Made by a program: the position numbers and the translations under genes
Source: Paludibacter sp.
GTDB taxonomy: Bacteria > Bacteroidota > Bacteroidia > Bacteroidales > Paludibacteraceae
DNA length: 51,589 nucleotides
Direction: 5' to 3'
Assembly: GCA_028690665.1 (NCBI GenBank)
Contig: JAQVAV010000021.1
Coordinates: 1 to 51,589 of the forward strand
Shown: one piece after another, positions 45,131 to 51,589 of the stretch
Layout: each line of letters starts with the position of its first letter
How positions within the stretch are numbered: the first letter of the stretch is position 1
Notes under the pieces: generated by a model
The model's database searches: none
Told to the model about the DNA's origin: nothing
Seen by the model: the letters and a program-made list of their open reading frames with translations, nothing else

Positions 45131-46042
45131 ATGAGCAAAAACAGTTTAGTCTCAATTTCAGACTATAGCAAAGAAGAAATTTTAGCAATTCTTGATTCGG
45201 CAACCGGATTTGAGGCCAATCCCAACCGAAAAACACTTGATGGAAAAGTGGTTGCCACATTGTTTTTTGAACCATCCACCCGCACCCGTCTTAGTTTTGA
45301 AACAGCTGTTATCCGTCTCGGAGGATCAATTATCGGATTTTCGGATGCAGCAACAAGTAGTTCTTCTAAAGGGGAAACTCTGAACGACACCATCCACATG
45401 GTCAGTTGCTATGCCGATGTTATCGTTATGCGCCATCCGTTAGAAGGTGCTGCGCGCTATGCTGCGGAGGTTTCGCCGGTTCCCATTGTAAATGCAGGTG
45501 ATGGAGCTAATCAGCATCCGTCCCAAACTTTACTCGATTTATATTCCATAAAAAAAACTCAGGGAACACTCGAAAACCTGAATATATGCTTAGTAGGAGA
45601 TTTGAAATACGGACGCACTGTACATTCTTTAATTATGGCCATGTCACATTTCAATCCTACTTTCAAATTTATAGCGCCGGAAGAATTAAAAATGCCGGAA
45701 GAATACAAAATTTTCTGTAGGAAACATGGCATTAAATATAGTGAAGCAACTGAATTGAATAATAACTTCAATGATGCGGATATTCTCTATATGACGCGGG
45801 TTCAGCGGGAACGCTTCCAGGACTTAATGGAATACGAACGTGTAAAAAATGTATATACACTCAAAAATAAAATGTTGATAAATTCAAAACTAAATTTGAA
45901 GATACTCCATCCACTGCCACGCGTAAACGAAATCGATCCGGATGTCGACTCCAACGAAAAGGCCTATTATTTCCAACAAGCCCAAAACGGACTTTATGTT
46001 CGCCAGGCAATTATCAGTAAAGTTATGGGAATTAAATCCTGA
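45131..46042 (+). CDS. pyrB: Aspartate carbamoyltransferase, catalytic chain
   Basis: A 303-residue enzyme for the first committed step of pyrimidine synthesis (carbamoyl phosphate plus aspartate). Active-site motifs: [45 protein letters not shown] and the aspartate-site [12 protein letters not shown]. The regulatory chain PyrI follows by 53 bp, so an allosteric PyrB6-PyrI6 type enzyme is expected. The upstream terminator with leader ORF suggests attenuation. Confidence 0.96.
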   Translation: MSKNSLVSISDYSKEEILAILDSATGFEANPNRKTLDGKVVATLFFEPSTRTRLSFETAVIRLGGSIIGFSDAATSSSSKGETLNDTIHMVSCYADVIVMRHPLEGAARYAAEVSPVPIVNAGDGANQHPSQTLLDLYSIKKTQGTLENLNICLVGDLKYGRTVHSLIMAMSHFNPTFKFIAPEELKMPEEYKIFCRKHGIKYSEATELNNNFNDADILYMTRVQRERFQDLMEYERVKNVYTLKNKMLINSKLNLKILHPLPRVNEIDPDVDSNEKAYYFQQAQNGLYVRQAIISKVMGIKS

Positions 46043-46095
46043 CAAATGGTTTTTATTATCACATTAACTCTTTTTCTCATTAGCACAAATTCATC

Positions 46096-46551
46096 ATGGA
46101 AAAAAAATTAAAAGTAGCAGCACTTCGTAATGGAACTGTGATAGACCATATTCCTTCGGACAAACTGTTTAAAGTTGTCTCTATTCTTCATCTGGAAACT
46201 TCAAAAAACCAAATTACATTAGCCAATAATCTTGATAGTGCAAAAATCGGATCGAAAGGGTTAGTAAAAATCTCCGACAGAGCTTTAGAAGAAGATGAAA
46301 CAAATAAAATAGCATTGATTGCCCCTAATGCAAAAATCAATATTATTCGCGAATATGAAGTCGTTGAGAAACGTCCTTTAGTCTTACCTGACGAAATTCG
46401 TGAAATTGCCCATTGCGGAAATCCTAATTGTATAACTAATCATCAACCGGTGACCACTCGCTTTTTTGTAATAAAAGAAGAAGGCTCTATGCGTTTGAAA
46501 TGCAAGTATTGCGAGCGCGAAATGAAATTTGAAGAAGTAAAATTAAAATAA
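46096..46551 (+). CDS. pyrI: Aspartate carbamoyltransferase, regulatory chain
   Basis: A 151-residue partner of PyrB that binds CTP/ATP. The N-terminal allosteric domain is LKVAALRNGTVIDHIPSDKLFKVV. The C-terminal zinc domain has CGNPNC (C-x4-C) and CKYC (C-x2-C) in HCGNPNCITNHQPV and LKCKYCERE. Length is typical. It makes the enzyme subject to nucleotide feedback. Confidence 0.96.
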   Translation: MEKKLKVAALRNGTVIDHIPSDKLFKVVSILHLETSKNQITLANNLDSAKIGSKGLVKISDRALEEDETNKIALIAPNAKINIIREYEVVEKRPLVLPDEIREIAHCGNPNCITNHQPVTTRFFVIKEEGSMRLKCKYCEREMKFEEVKLK

Positions 46552-46561
46552 AATCATTATT

Positions 46562-47137
46562 GTGAGTAACAAAGTAAGCTGGAAACCAGGAACTATGATA
46601 TATCCGCTGCCTGCGGCTCTAATATCCTGTGGAAATATAAGTGATGAATATAATCTGATAACAGTGAGCTGGATCGGAACGGTTTGCAGCAATCCTCCTA
46701 TGTGTTATATATCTGTACGTCCGGAAAGACATTCTTATAATATTATCAAAAAAAACATGGAGTTTGTTATCAATCTCACGAATGAAGAAATGGCTTTTGC
46801 AACCGATTGGTGTGGTGTAAAAAGCGGTCGTGACTTCAATAAATTTGAGGAGATGAAATTAACCCCGGTAAAAGCTGAAAAAATAAACGCTCCTCTGATT
46901 CAGGAATCGCCTCTTTCAATTGAATGTAAGGTAAAAGAAATTATCCCTCTCGGCTCCCACGACATGTTCATTGCAGATGTCGTAAATGTTCAGGCCGATA
47001 CAAAATATATTGATCCAGAAACAGATACATTCAAACTTTCCGAGGCAAAATTAATTGCCTATTCTCACGGACATTATTATAAACTAGGCGAAGAGATAGG
47101 AAAATTCGGATGGACAGTGCAAAAAAAGAAAAAATAA
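46562..47137 (+). CDS. Flavin reductase-like FMN-binding protein
   Basis: A 191-residue split-barrel flavoprotein of the flavin reductase-like family: WKPGTMIYPLPAALISCG, ITVSWIGTVCSNPPMCYISVRPERHSYNII, and FVINLTNEEMAFATDWCGVKSGRDFNKF. It starts with GTG, supported by the family's usual WKPGT beginning, 10 bp after pyrI. Such proteins bind FMN and often pass reducing equivalents from NAD(P)H. The partner is unknown. Its place behind pyrBI looks like operon tailing rather than pathway linkage. Confidence 0.85.
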   Translation: MSNKVSWKPGTMIYPLPAALISCGNISDEYNLITVSWIGTVCSNPPMCYISVRPERHSYNIIKKNMEFVINLTNEEMAFATDWCGVKSGRDFNKFEEMKLTPVKAEKINAPLIQESPLSIECKVKEIIPLGSHDMFIADVVNVQADTKYIDPETDTFKLSEAKLIAYSHGHYYKLGEEIGKFGWTVQKKKK

Positions 47138-47168
47138 TAGCGTAGAGTAGCGAGTTTAATCATAAAAA

Positions 47169-47792
47169 ATGAAACACGAAATCAATATATCAAGCTGGAA
47201 GAGACGTGAACACTTCGAGTTTTTTAATGACTTTGATGAACCACTTTTTGGAATAACAGTAAAAGTTGAATGTTCTCAGGCTTATAAAATTGCCAAAGAA
47301 AAACATTATCCATTTTCACTTTATTATCTATGTTTGTCGCTCAAAGCAGTGAATGAAATCGAAGAATTTCGTTACAGAATTGAGAACGGCAAAATATACT
47401 GTTATGACACTGTCGGAGCTGGCCCAACAATTTTCAGAGAAGATGAAACCTTCGGATATGGATTTTATCCGTATTTCGAAGATATTGAATCATTTATAAA
47501 AATGGCCAAGCTCGAAAATGAACGGGTAAAAGCGGAGAGCGGACTGAGTTTATCTGATCCAAGAGAAGATATTATACACTACTCTACCCTGCCCTGGGCC
47601 GATTTTACTTCGGTAAACCACGCCCGTAAATGGAATGCGGCACGTAGTGTTCCAAAAATAACTTTCGGGAAACTCTCCCGCGAAGGAAATAAAATGTGGT
47701 TGCCGTTGGATATTCATGTAAATCATGCTCTGATGGACGGATTTCATGTAGGAAAATTTATTGAGAGGTTTCAAAAACTTCTGAATCAGTAA
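47169..47792 (+). CDS. Chloramphenicol acetyltransferase-like protein
   Basis: A 207-residue trimeric acyltransferase of the CatA fold. It begins with the family pattern SSWKRREHFEFFNDF. LPWADFTSVNHAR lines the acceptor pocket, and the catalytic segment is VNHALMDGFHVGKFIERF, where His and the DG pair replace the classic HHxxxDG. One of the usual two histidines is Asn, a common change. Many chromosomal relatives do not confer chloramphenicol resistance, so no resistance is claimed. It is 31 bp after the flavin reductase gene. Confidence 0.85.
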   Translation: MKHEINISSWKRREHFEFFNDFDEPLFGITVKVECSQAYKIAKEKHYPFSLYYLCLSLKAVNEIEEFRYRIENGKIYCYDTVGAGPTIFREDETFGYGFYPYFEDIESFIKMAKLENERVKAESGLSLSDPREDIIHYSTLPWADFTSVNHARKWNAARSVPKITFGKLSREGNKMWLPLDIHVNHALMDGFHVGKFIERFQKLLNQ

Positions 47793-47865
47793 GTAAAAGT
47801 AAATAAATATAAACGTAATTATAATTCGCCTTTAGACTTTTATCTTTAGGCCCAAGACAAAAACA

Positions 47866-49146
47866 ATGAAAAGAGACCAGGTTATTTTTGACATCATTGC
47901 ACGCGAGAAGCAGCGTCAGATGAAAGGTATTGAATTGATTGCTTCAGAAAACTTTGTGAGTGATCAGGTTATGGAAGCAATGGGTTCTGTTTTGACAAAT
48001 AAATACGCCGAAGGTTATCCGGGCAAGCGTTACTATGGAGGCTGCGAAGTAGTTGATCAAAGCGAACAAATCGCCATTGATCGTTTGAAAGAAATTTTTG
48101 GAGCAGAATGGGCGAATGTGCAACCTCACTCAGGAGCTCAGGCCAATGCTGCCGTATTTTTGGCATGTCTGAACCCGGGAGATACGTTTCTCGGACTCAA
48201 TCTGGCTCACGGTGGTCATCTTTCACATGGTTCGTTAGTAAACAGTTCAGGTATCCTTTACCATCCAACAGAATATAATGTATGTCAGGATACCGGTCGC
48301 GTTGACTACGACCAAATGGAAGAAGTTGCATTACGCGAAAAACCAAAATTGATTGTTGGAGGTGGTTCTGCTTATTCACGCGAATGGGACTACAAACGTA
48401 TGCGCGAAATTGCCGATAAAGTTGGTGCCCTTTTAATGATTGACATGGCTCACCCAGCTGGGTTGATTGCAGCCGGATTACTTGACAATCCTGTAAAATA
48501 TGCACATATCGTAACTTCCACAACACACAAAACACTCCGCGGTCCACGTGGTGGTATTATTCTTTTAGGTAAAGACTTTCCAAACCCATGGGGAAAAACT
48601 ACTCCTAAAGGTGAAGTAAAAATGATGTCTGCATTATTGGACTCTGCTGTATTCCCGGGAATTCAGGGAGGCCCGCTTGAACATGTTATTGCTGCTAAAG
48701 CGGTAGCATTTGGCGAATGTTTACAACCAGAGTATAAGGAATACCAACTGCAAGTGAAGAAAAATGCTGCTGCTTTGGCAGACGCTTTGATTGCACGTGG
48801 TTTTACTATCATTTCCGGTGGCACAGATAATCATTCCATGTTGGTTGATCTTCGTTCGAAATATCCTGATTTAACAGGTAAAGTGGCCGAAAAAGCTTTG
48901 GTACTGGCAGATATTACAGTCAATAAAAATATGGTTCCATTTGACAGTCGTTCTGCATTCCAGACATCGGGAATCCGTTTAGGTACACCGGCTATCACAA
49001 CACGAGGTGCTAAAGAACCTCTTATGGCTGAAATTGCAGAAATGATTGAAACTGTACTTTCAAATGTTGAAAATGAAAGCGTAATTAAATCGGTTCGTGA
49101 ACGGGTAAACAAAACAATGGAAGTATATCCGTTGTTTGCATATTAA
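47866..49146 (+). CDS. glyA: Serine hydroxymethyltransferase
   Basis: A 426-residue PLP enzyme that exchanges serine and glycine and loads tetrahydrofolate with one-carbon units. Seen: [38 protein letters not shown], the PLP lysine in [15 protein letters not shown], and [20 protein letters not shown]. Length is typical. A REP-like hairpin follows directly. Confidence 0.97.
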   Translation: MKRDQVIFDIIAREKQRQMKGIELIASENFVSDQVMEAMGSVLTNKYAEGYPGKRYYGGCEVVDQSEQIAIDRLKEIFGAEWANVQPHSGAQANAAVFLACLNPGDTFLGLNLAHGGHLSHGSLVNSSGILYHPTEYNVCQDTGRVDYDQMEEVALREKPKLIVGGGSAYSREWDYKRMREIADKVGALLMIDMAHPAGLIAAGLLDNPVKYAHIVTSTTHKTLRGPRGGIILLGKDFPNPWGKTTPKGEVKMMSALLDSAVFPGIQGGPLEHVIAAKAVAFGECLQPEYKEYQLQVKKNAAALADALIARGFTIISGGTDNHSMLVDLRSKYPDLTGKVAEKALVLADITVNKNMVPFDSRSAFQTSGIRLGTPAITTRGAKEPLMAEIAEMIETVLSNVENESVIKSVRERVNKTMEVYPLFAY

Positions 49147-49152
49147 AATCTT

Positions 49153-49189
49153 TTAGCTTTTCCAAAGTTTAAAACTTTGGAAAGGCTAA
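49153..49189. repeat. 18-bp hairpin after glyA (REP-like, also terminator candidate)
   Basis: TTAGCTTTTCCAAAGTTT and its complement (one T-G pair) are separated by one base. The core CTTTTCCAAAGTT matches the hairpin at 9143-9180. It lacks a T-tract. Confidence 0.75.
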
Positions 49190-49209
49190 TCAAATCTATT
49201 TAGCAACCA

Positions 49210-50181
49210 ATGATCGAAAGAATCTTTGAACTTTCCGAACATACCGATACAACTGTTTTTTACGGTATAAATAATTCAAATATTCATGTATTAAAGAATT
49301 TATATCCTAATCTACGTTTTACCGCACGGGGACATGTGATAAAAATTTCGGGAAGTGAAGAGGAAACTAATAAATTTATTGATAAACTACGGAAAATAGA
49401 ACGGCATTGCATAGATAATAACCATCTGACTGAAACTGAAATTATTGAAATCATTAAAAATGGTACTGAGCCGGAGGAACTCAAATTCGATCATCTGATT
49501 TTGCACGGAGTCAATGGTAAATCCATCGTGGCCCGGACAAAAAATCAGCAAAAATTAGTCAAAGACTTTGAAACAAACGATCTTCTGTTTGCAATTGGGC
49601 CAGCTGGATCCGGTAAAACTTATACTGCTATCGCTTTGGCTGTCCGTTCGTTGAAAAATAAAGAAATCAAAAAAATTATTCTCAGTCGTCCGGCTGTAGA
49701 AGCTGGCGAAAAATTGGGTTTTCTTCCCGGTGATATGAAAGAAAAAATTGACCCTTATCTGCAACCGCTTTATGATGCATTGCAAGATATGATCACCCCT
49801 TTGAAACTTAAAGAATATCTCGAAAACGGAACGATTCAGATTGCTCCCCTGGCATTTATGCGAGGCAGGACCCTGAGTGATGCAGTTGTAATTTTAGATG
49901 AAGCGCAAAACTCAACTATTATGCAAATTAAAATGTTTATGACGCGTATGGGGCTGAACACAAAAATGATCATAACAGGAGACATAACTCAAATAGATTT
50001 ACCGTATCAACAAAAATCCGGATTAATTGATGCCTTATACGTTTTGCGAAATGTAAAAGGTATTTCAAAAATAGAATTTGATGTCAAAGATATTGTCCGC
50101 CACAAATTAGTACAACGAATTGTGGAAGCGTACGAAAAAAATACCCACCACCCTAAAGAGGGAGTTGAAGAAAATGCTTGA
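49210..50181 (+). CDS. PhoH-family ATPase
   Basis: A 323-residue protein with an N-terminal KH-like region (about 10-90) and a PhoH ATPase domain. Walker A is FAIGPAGSGKTYTAIALA, and SRPAVEAGEKLGFLPGDMKEKIDPYLQPLYDAL follows. Walker B is VVILDEAQNST, and TGDITQIDLP is the sensor motif. PhoH proteins bind RNA and ATP and may work with the RNase YbeY; the precise role is unclear. It lies 63 bp after glyA, across the REP-like hairpin, and 94 bp before purC. Confidence 0.92.
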   Translation: MIERIFELSEHTDTTVFYGINNSNIHVLKNLYPNLRFTARGHVIKISGSEEETNKFIDKLRKIERHCIDNNHLTETEIIEIIKNGTEPEELKFDHLILHGVNGKSIVARTKNQQKLVKDFETNDLLFAIGPAGSGKTYTAIALAVRSLKNKEIKKIILSRPAVEAGEKLGFLPGDMKEKIDPYLQPLYDALQDMITPLKLKEYLENGTIQIAPLAFMRGRTLSDAVVILDEAQNSTIMQIKMFMTRMGLNTKMIITGDITQIDLPYQQKSGLIDALYVLRNVKGISKIEFDVKDIVRHKLVQRIVEAYEKNTHHPKEGVEENA

Positions 50182-50275
50182 ATTTGCATAAATAGTAATA
50201 AGTAAAATAAATAATAACATATTATAAATTCTCCGACATTTCTCTTTTAGAGGGTAAGGAGGCAGATTTAATTTT

Positions 50276-51223
50276 ATGAACGCTCTAACAAACACAGATT
50301 TCCATTTTGATGGACAAAAAAATGTATATCACGGCAAAGTGCGTGATGTGTACACAGTAAAAAACGATTTACTCGTAATGATTGCTACCGACCGGATCTC
50401 TGCATTCGACGTTATATTGCCGAAAGGAATTCCTTTTAAAGGCCAAATGCTAAATCAGATTGCAGCTAAATTTCTTGATGCAACTGCTGATATCGTTCCT
50501 AACTGGAAACTTGCCAGTCCGGATCCAATGGTCACCGTTGGACTTCGTTGCGAAGGTTATCCGGTAGAAATGATTGTTCGCGGATACCTTTGCGGAAGCG
50601 CATGGAGAGCTTACAAAAGTGGAGTTCGCGAAATTTGCGGTGTAAAAATTCCGGACGGAATGCGCGAAAACCAACGTTTTCCACAACCAATCATTACTCC
50701 TACTACCAAAGCAGAATATGGACTGCATGATGAAGATATTTCGAAAGAAGAAATTCTAAAACAAAACTTGGTATCTCCTGAAGAATATGCTTTGCTGGAA
50801 AAATACACCATGGAACTTTTTCTTCGCGGGACTGAAATCGCATCCAAACGTGGCTTAATTTTAGTAGATACTAAATATGAGTTTGGAAAACGTGATGGTA
50901 AAATTTATTTGATTGACGAAATTCATACGCCGGATTCATCACGTTACTTCTATGCTGAAGGATATGAAGACCGTTTCGAAAAAGGAGAAGCTCAAAAACA
51001 GCTTTCCAAAGAATTTGTCCGTGAATGGTTAATGGAAAACGGCTTTCAGGGAAAAGAAGGCCAAAAAGTACCGGAAATGACAGATGAAATCGTAACCGGA
51101 ATCAGTGAACGTTATATCGAATTGTTTGAAAATATAACAGGCGAAAGCTTTGACAAAGCCAGCACAGAAGATATTTCCGCCCGCATTGAAAAAAATGTTA
51201 CGGAATATCTTAAAACCATATAA
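50276..51223 (+). CDS. purC: Phosphoribosylaminoimidazole-succinocarboxamide synthase
   Basis: A 315-residue purine synthesis enzyme that joins CAIR and aspartate using ATP. Seen: [66 protein letters not shown] and [13 protein letters not shown]. It belongs to the longer (about 310-residue) class. It has no partner gene nearby and is followed by an AT-rich gap and tRNA-Ser. Confidence 0.96.
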   Translation: MNALTNTDFHFDGQKNVYHGKVRDVYTVKNDLLVMIATDRISAFDVILPKGIPFKGQMLNQIAAKFLDATADIVPNWKLASPDPMVTVGLRCEGYPVEMIVRGYLCGSAWRAYKSGVREICGVKIPDGMRENQRFPQPIITPTTKAEYGLHDEDISKEEILKQNLVSPEEYALLEKYTMELFLRGTEIASKRGLILVDTKYEFGKRDGKIYLIDEIHTPDSSRYFYAEGYEDRFEKGEAQKQLSKEFVREWLMENGFQGKEGQKVPEMTDEIVTGISERYIELFENITGESFDKASTEDISARIEKNVTEYLKTI

Positions 51224-51327
51224 TTTTTTCATTCGATCAATATATTGATTTTCAAATATATTTCGAAAACAATAAATAATTTATGTCTGTAATTTGACAA
51301 AACTCCCATGAAAACGTGGTTTGAGTG

Positions 51328-51358
51328 TTTGGCAATTTCAAAAAAAGGCGTATCTTTG
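51328..51358 (+). promoter_or_regulatory. tRNA-Ser promoter (TTTG-N19-TATCTTTG)
   Basis: TTTG at 51328-51331 and TATCTTTG at 51351-51358 are spaced by 19 nt, the standard Bacteroidota promoter. Transcription would start some 20 bp before the tRNA. This is the clearest promoter in the window. Confidence 0.8.
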
Positions 51359-51384
51359 CACCGCCTTTGAAAAAAGACACTCTT

Positions 51385-51472
51385 GGAGAGATGGCAGAGT
51401 GATCGATTGCAGCGGTCTTGAAAACCGCCGTACTGCAAGGTACCGGGGGTTTGAATCCCTCTCTCTCCGCCA
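51385..51472 (+). tRNA. tRNA-Ser, anticodon TGA
   Basis: The acceptor arms GGAGAGA and TCTCTCC pair fully. The anticodon stem GCGGT/ACCGC encloses loop CTTGAAA with anticodon TGA. A long variable arm of the serine class and a TTTGAATC T-loop follow. The 3' CCA is encoded. It reads UCA and, by wobble, related serine codons. Confidence 0.96.
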
Positions 51473-51505
51473 GACAGCTAAGACAATTAGCGACAAAAGT
51501 CGGTT

Positions 51506-51543
51506 AAACCCTACAAATTCAGCGATTTGTAGGGTTTTTTCTT
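51506..51543 (+). terminator. Intrinsic terminator after tRNA-Ser
   Basis: AAACCCTACAAAT and its exact complement ATTTGTAGGGTTT enclose a 6-nt loop and run into a T-tract, 33 bp after the tRNA. Confidence 0.88.
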
Positions 51544-51589
51544 TGTCATAACCTTTGGCATTTCGACAGAAAAAAGACAAAATCCTACC

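Noticed and set aside
47169-47792. CAT-like gene as a chloramphenicol resistance gene
   Set aside because: It sits among housekeeping genes without mobile elements, and one catalytic-region His is Asn; many chromosomal relatives have other roles.
51236-51249. Palindrome ATCAATATATTGAT after purC
   Set aside because: It cannot form a hairpin with a proper loop, has no T-tract and is likely chance in AT-rich DNA.

Overview
The window looks like chromosome of an AT-rich member of the Bacteroidota, most likely order Bacteroidales. The evidence is internal: several secreted proteins carry type IX secretion (T9SS) C-terminal sorting domains, promoters fit the TTTG/TAnnTTTG pattern of this phylum (clearest before the tRNA-Ser at the right end), and the housekeeping proteins (SucCD, PutA fusion, PyrB-PyrI, GlyA, PurC, FtsK, DnaB) have Bacteroidota-like architectures. 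No species is claimed.

Layout. Positions 1-3276 (minus) hold the N-terminal 1092 codons of a giant secreted repeat protein with about sixteen 52-residue modules of two alternating types; it runs off the left edge. After an AT-rich gap come sucC-sucD. From 6.4 to 17.7 kb lies a large molybdate/tungstate locus: an HTH-only ModE-like regulator, an outer-membrane barrel protein, modABC, a cytoplasmic substrate-binding-protein-like gene, then a second operon with two T9SS-secreted proteins, modD, a double-Mop protein and a second modC-modA-modB set. Three palindromes with the E. coli ModE-box layout (CGTTAT-N11/12-ATAACG) sit before the two operons. The locus ends in a truncated paralogue of the binding-protein-like gene, cut by an IS3-family remnant.

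From 18.4 to 25.4 kb is a heavy-metal efflux island: a decayed Fur-family gene, a palindromic operator, a small Cys/His-rich secreted protein, a CusA/CzcA pump fused to a TolC-like domain, a CusB-like lipoprotein and an HMA metal-binding protein. A frameshifted IS982-type transposase and a broken secreted repeat protein follow. From 27.7 kb onward the region is mostly core: putA, nth, ftsK, a LolA-like protein, trxB, a YqaE/Pmp3 protein, dnaB and ispE. At 40-44.7 kb lies a small accessory cassette: a polysaccharide deacetylase facing a four-gene operon of free-standing amino-acid adenylation enzyme, GNAT, acyl carrier protein and a second probable acyltransferase. Then come pyrB-pyrI (with an apparent leader-ORF attenuator), a flavin reductase, a CAT-like acetyltransferase, glyA, phoH, purC and tRNA-Ser(UGA).

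Most worth following up: the molybdate locus, with its split regulator (HTH-only ModE plus separate double-Mop protein), duplicated transporters and unexplained secreted and cytoplasmic partners; the pyrBI leader ORF that overlaps a terminator stem; and the adenylation-ACP-GNAT cassette.
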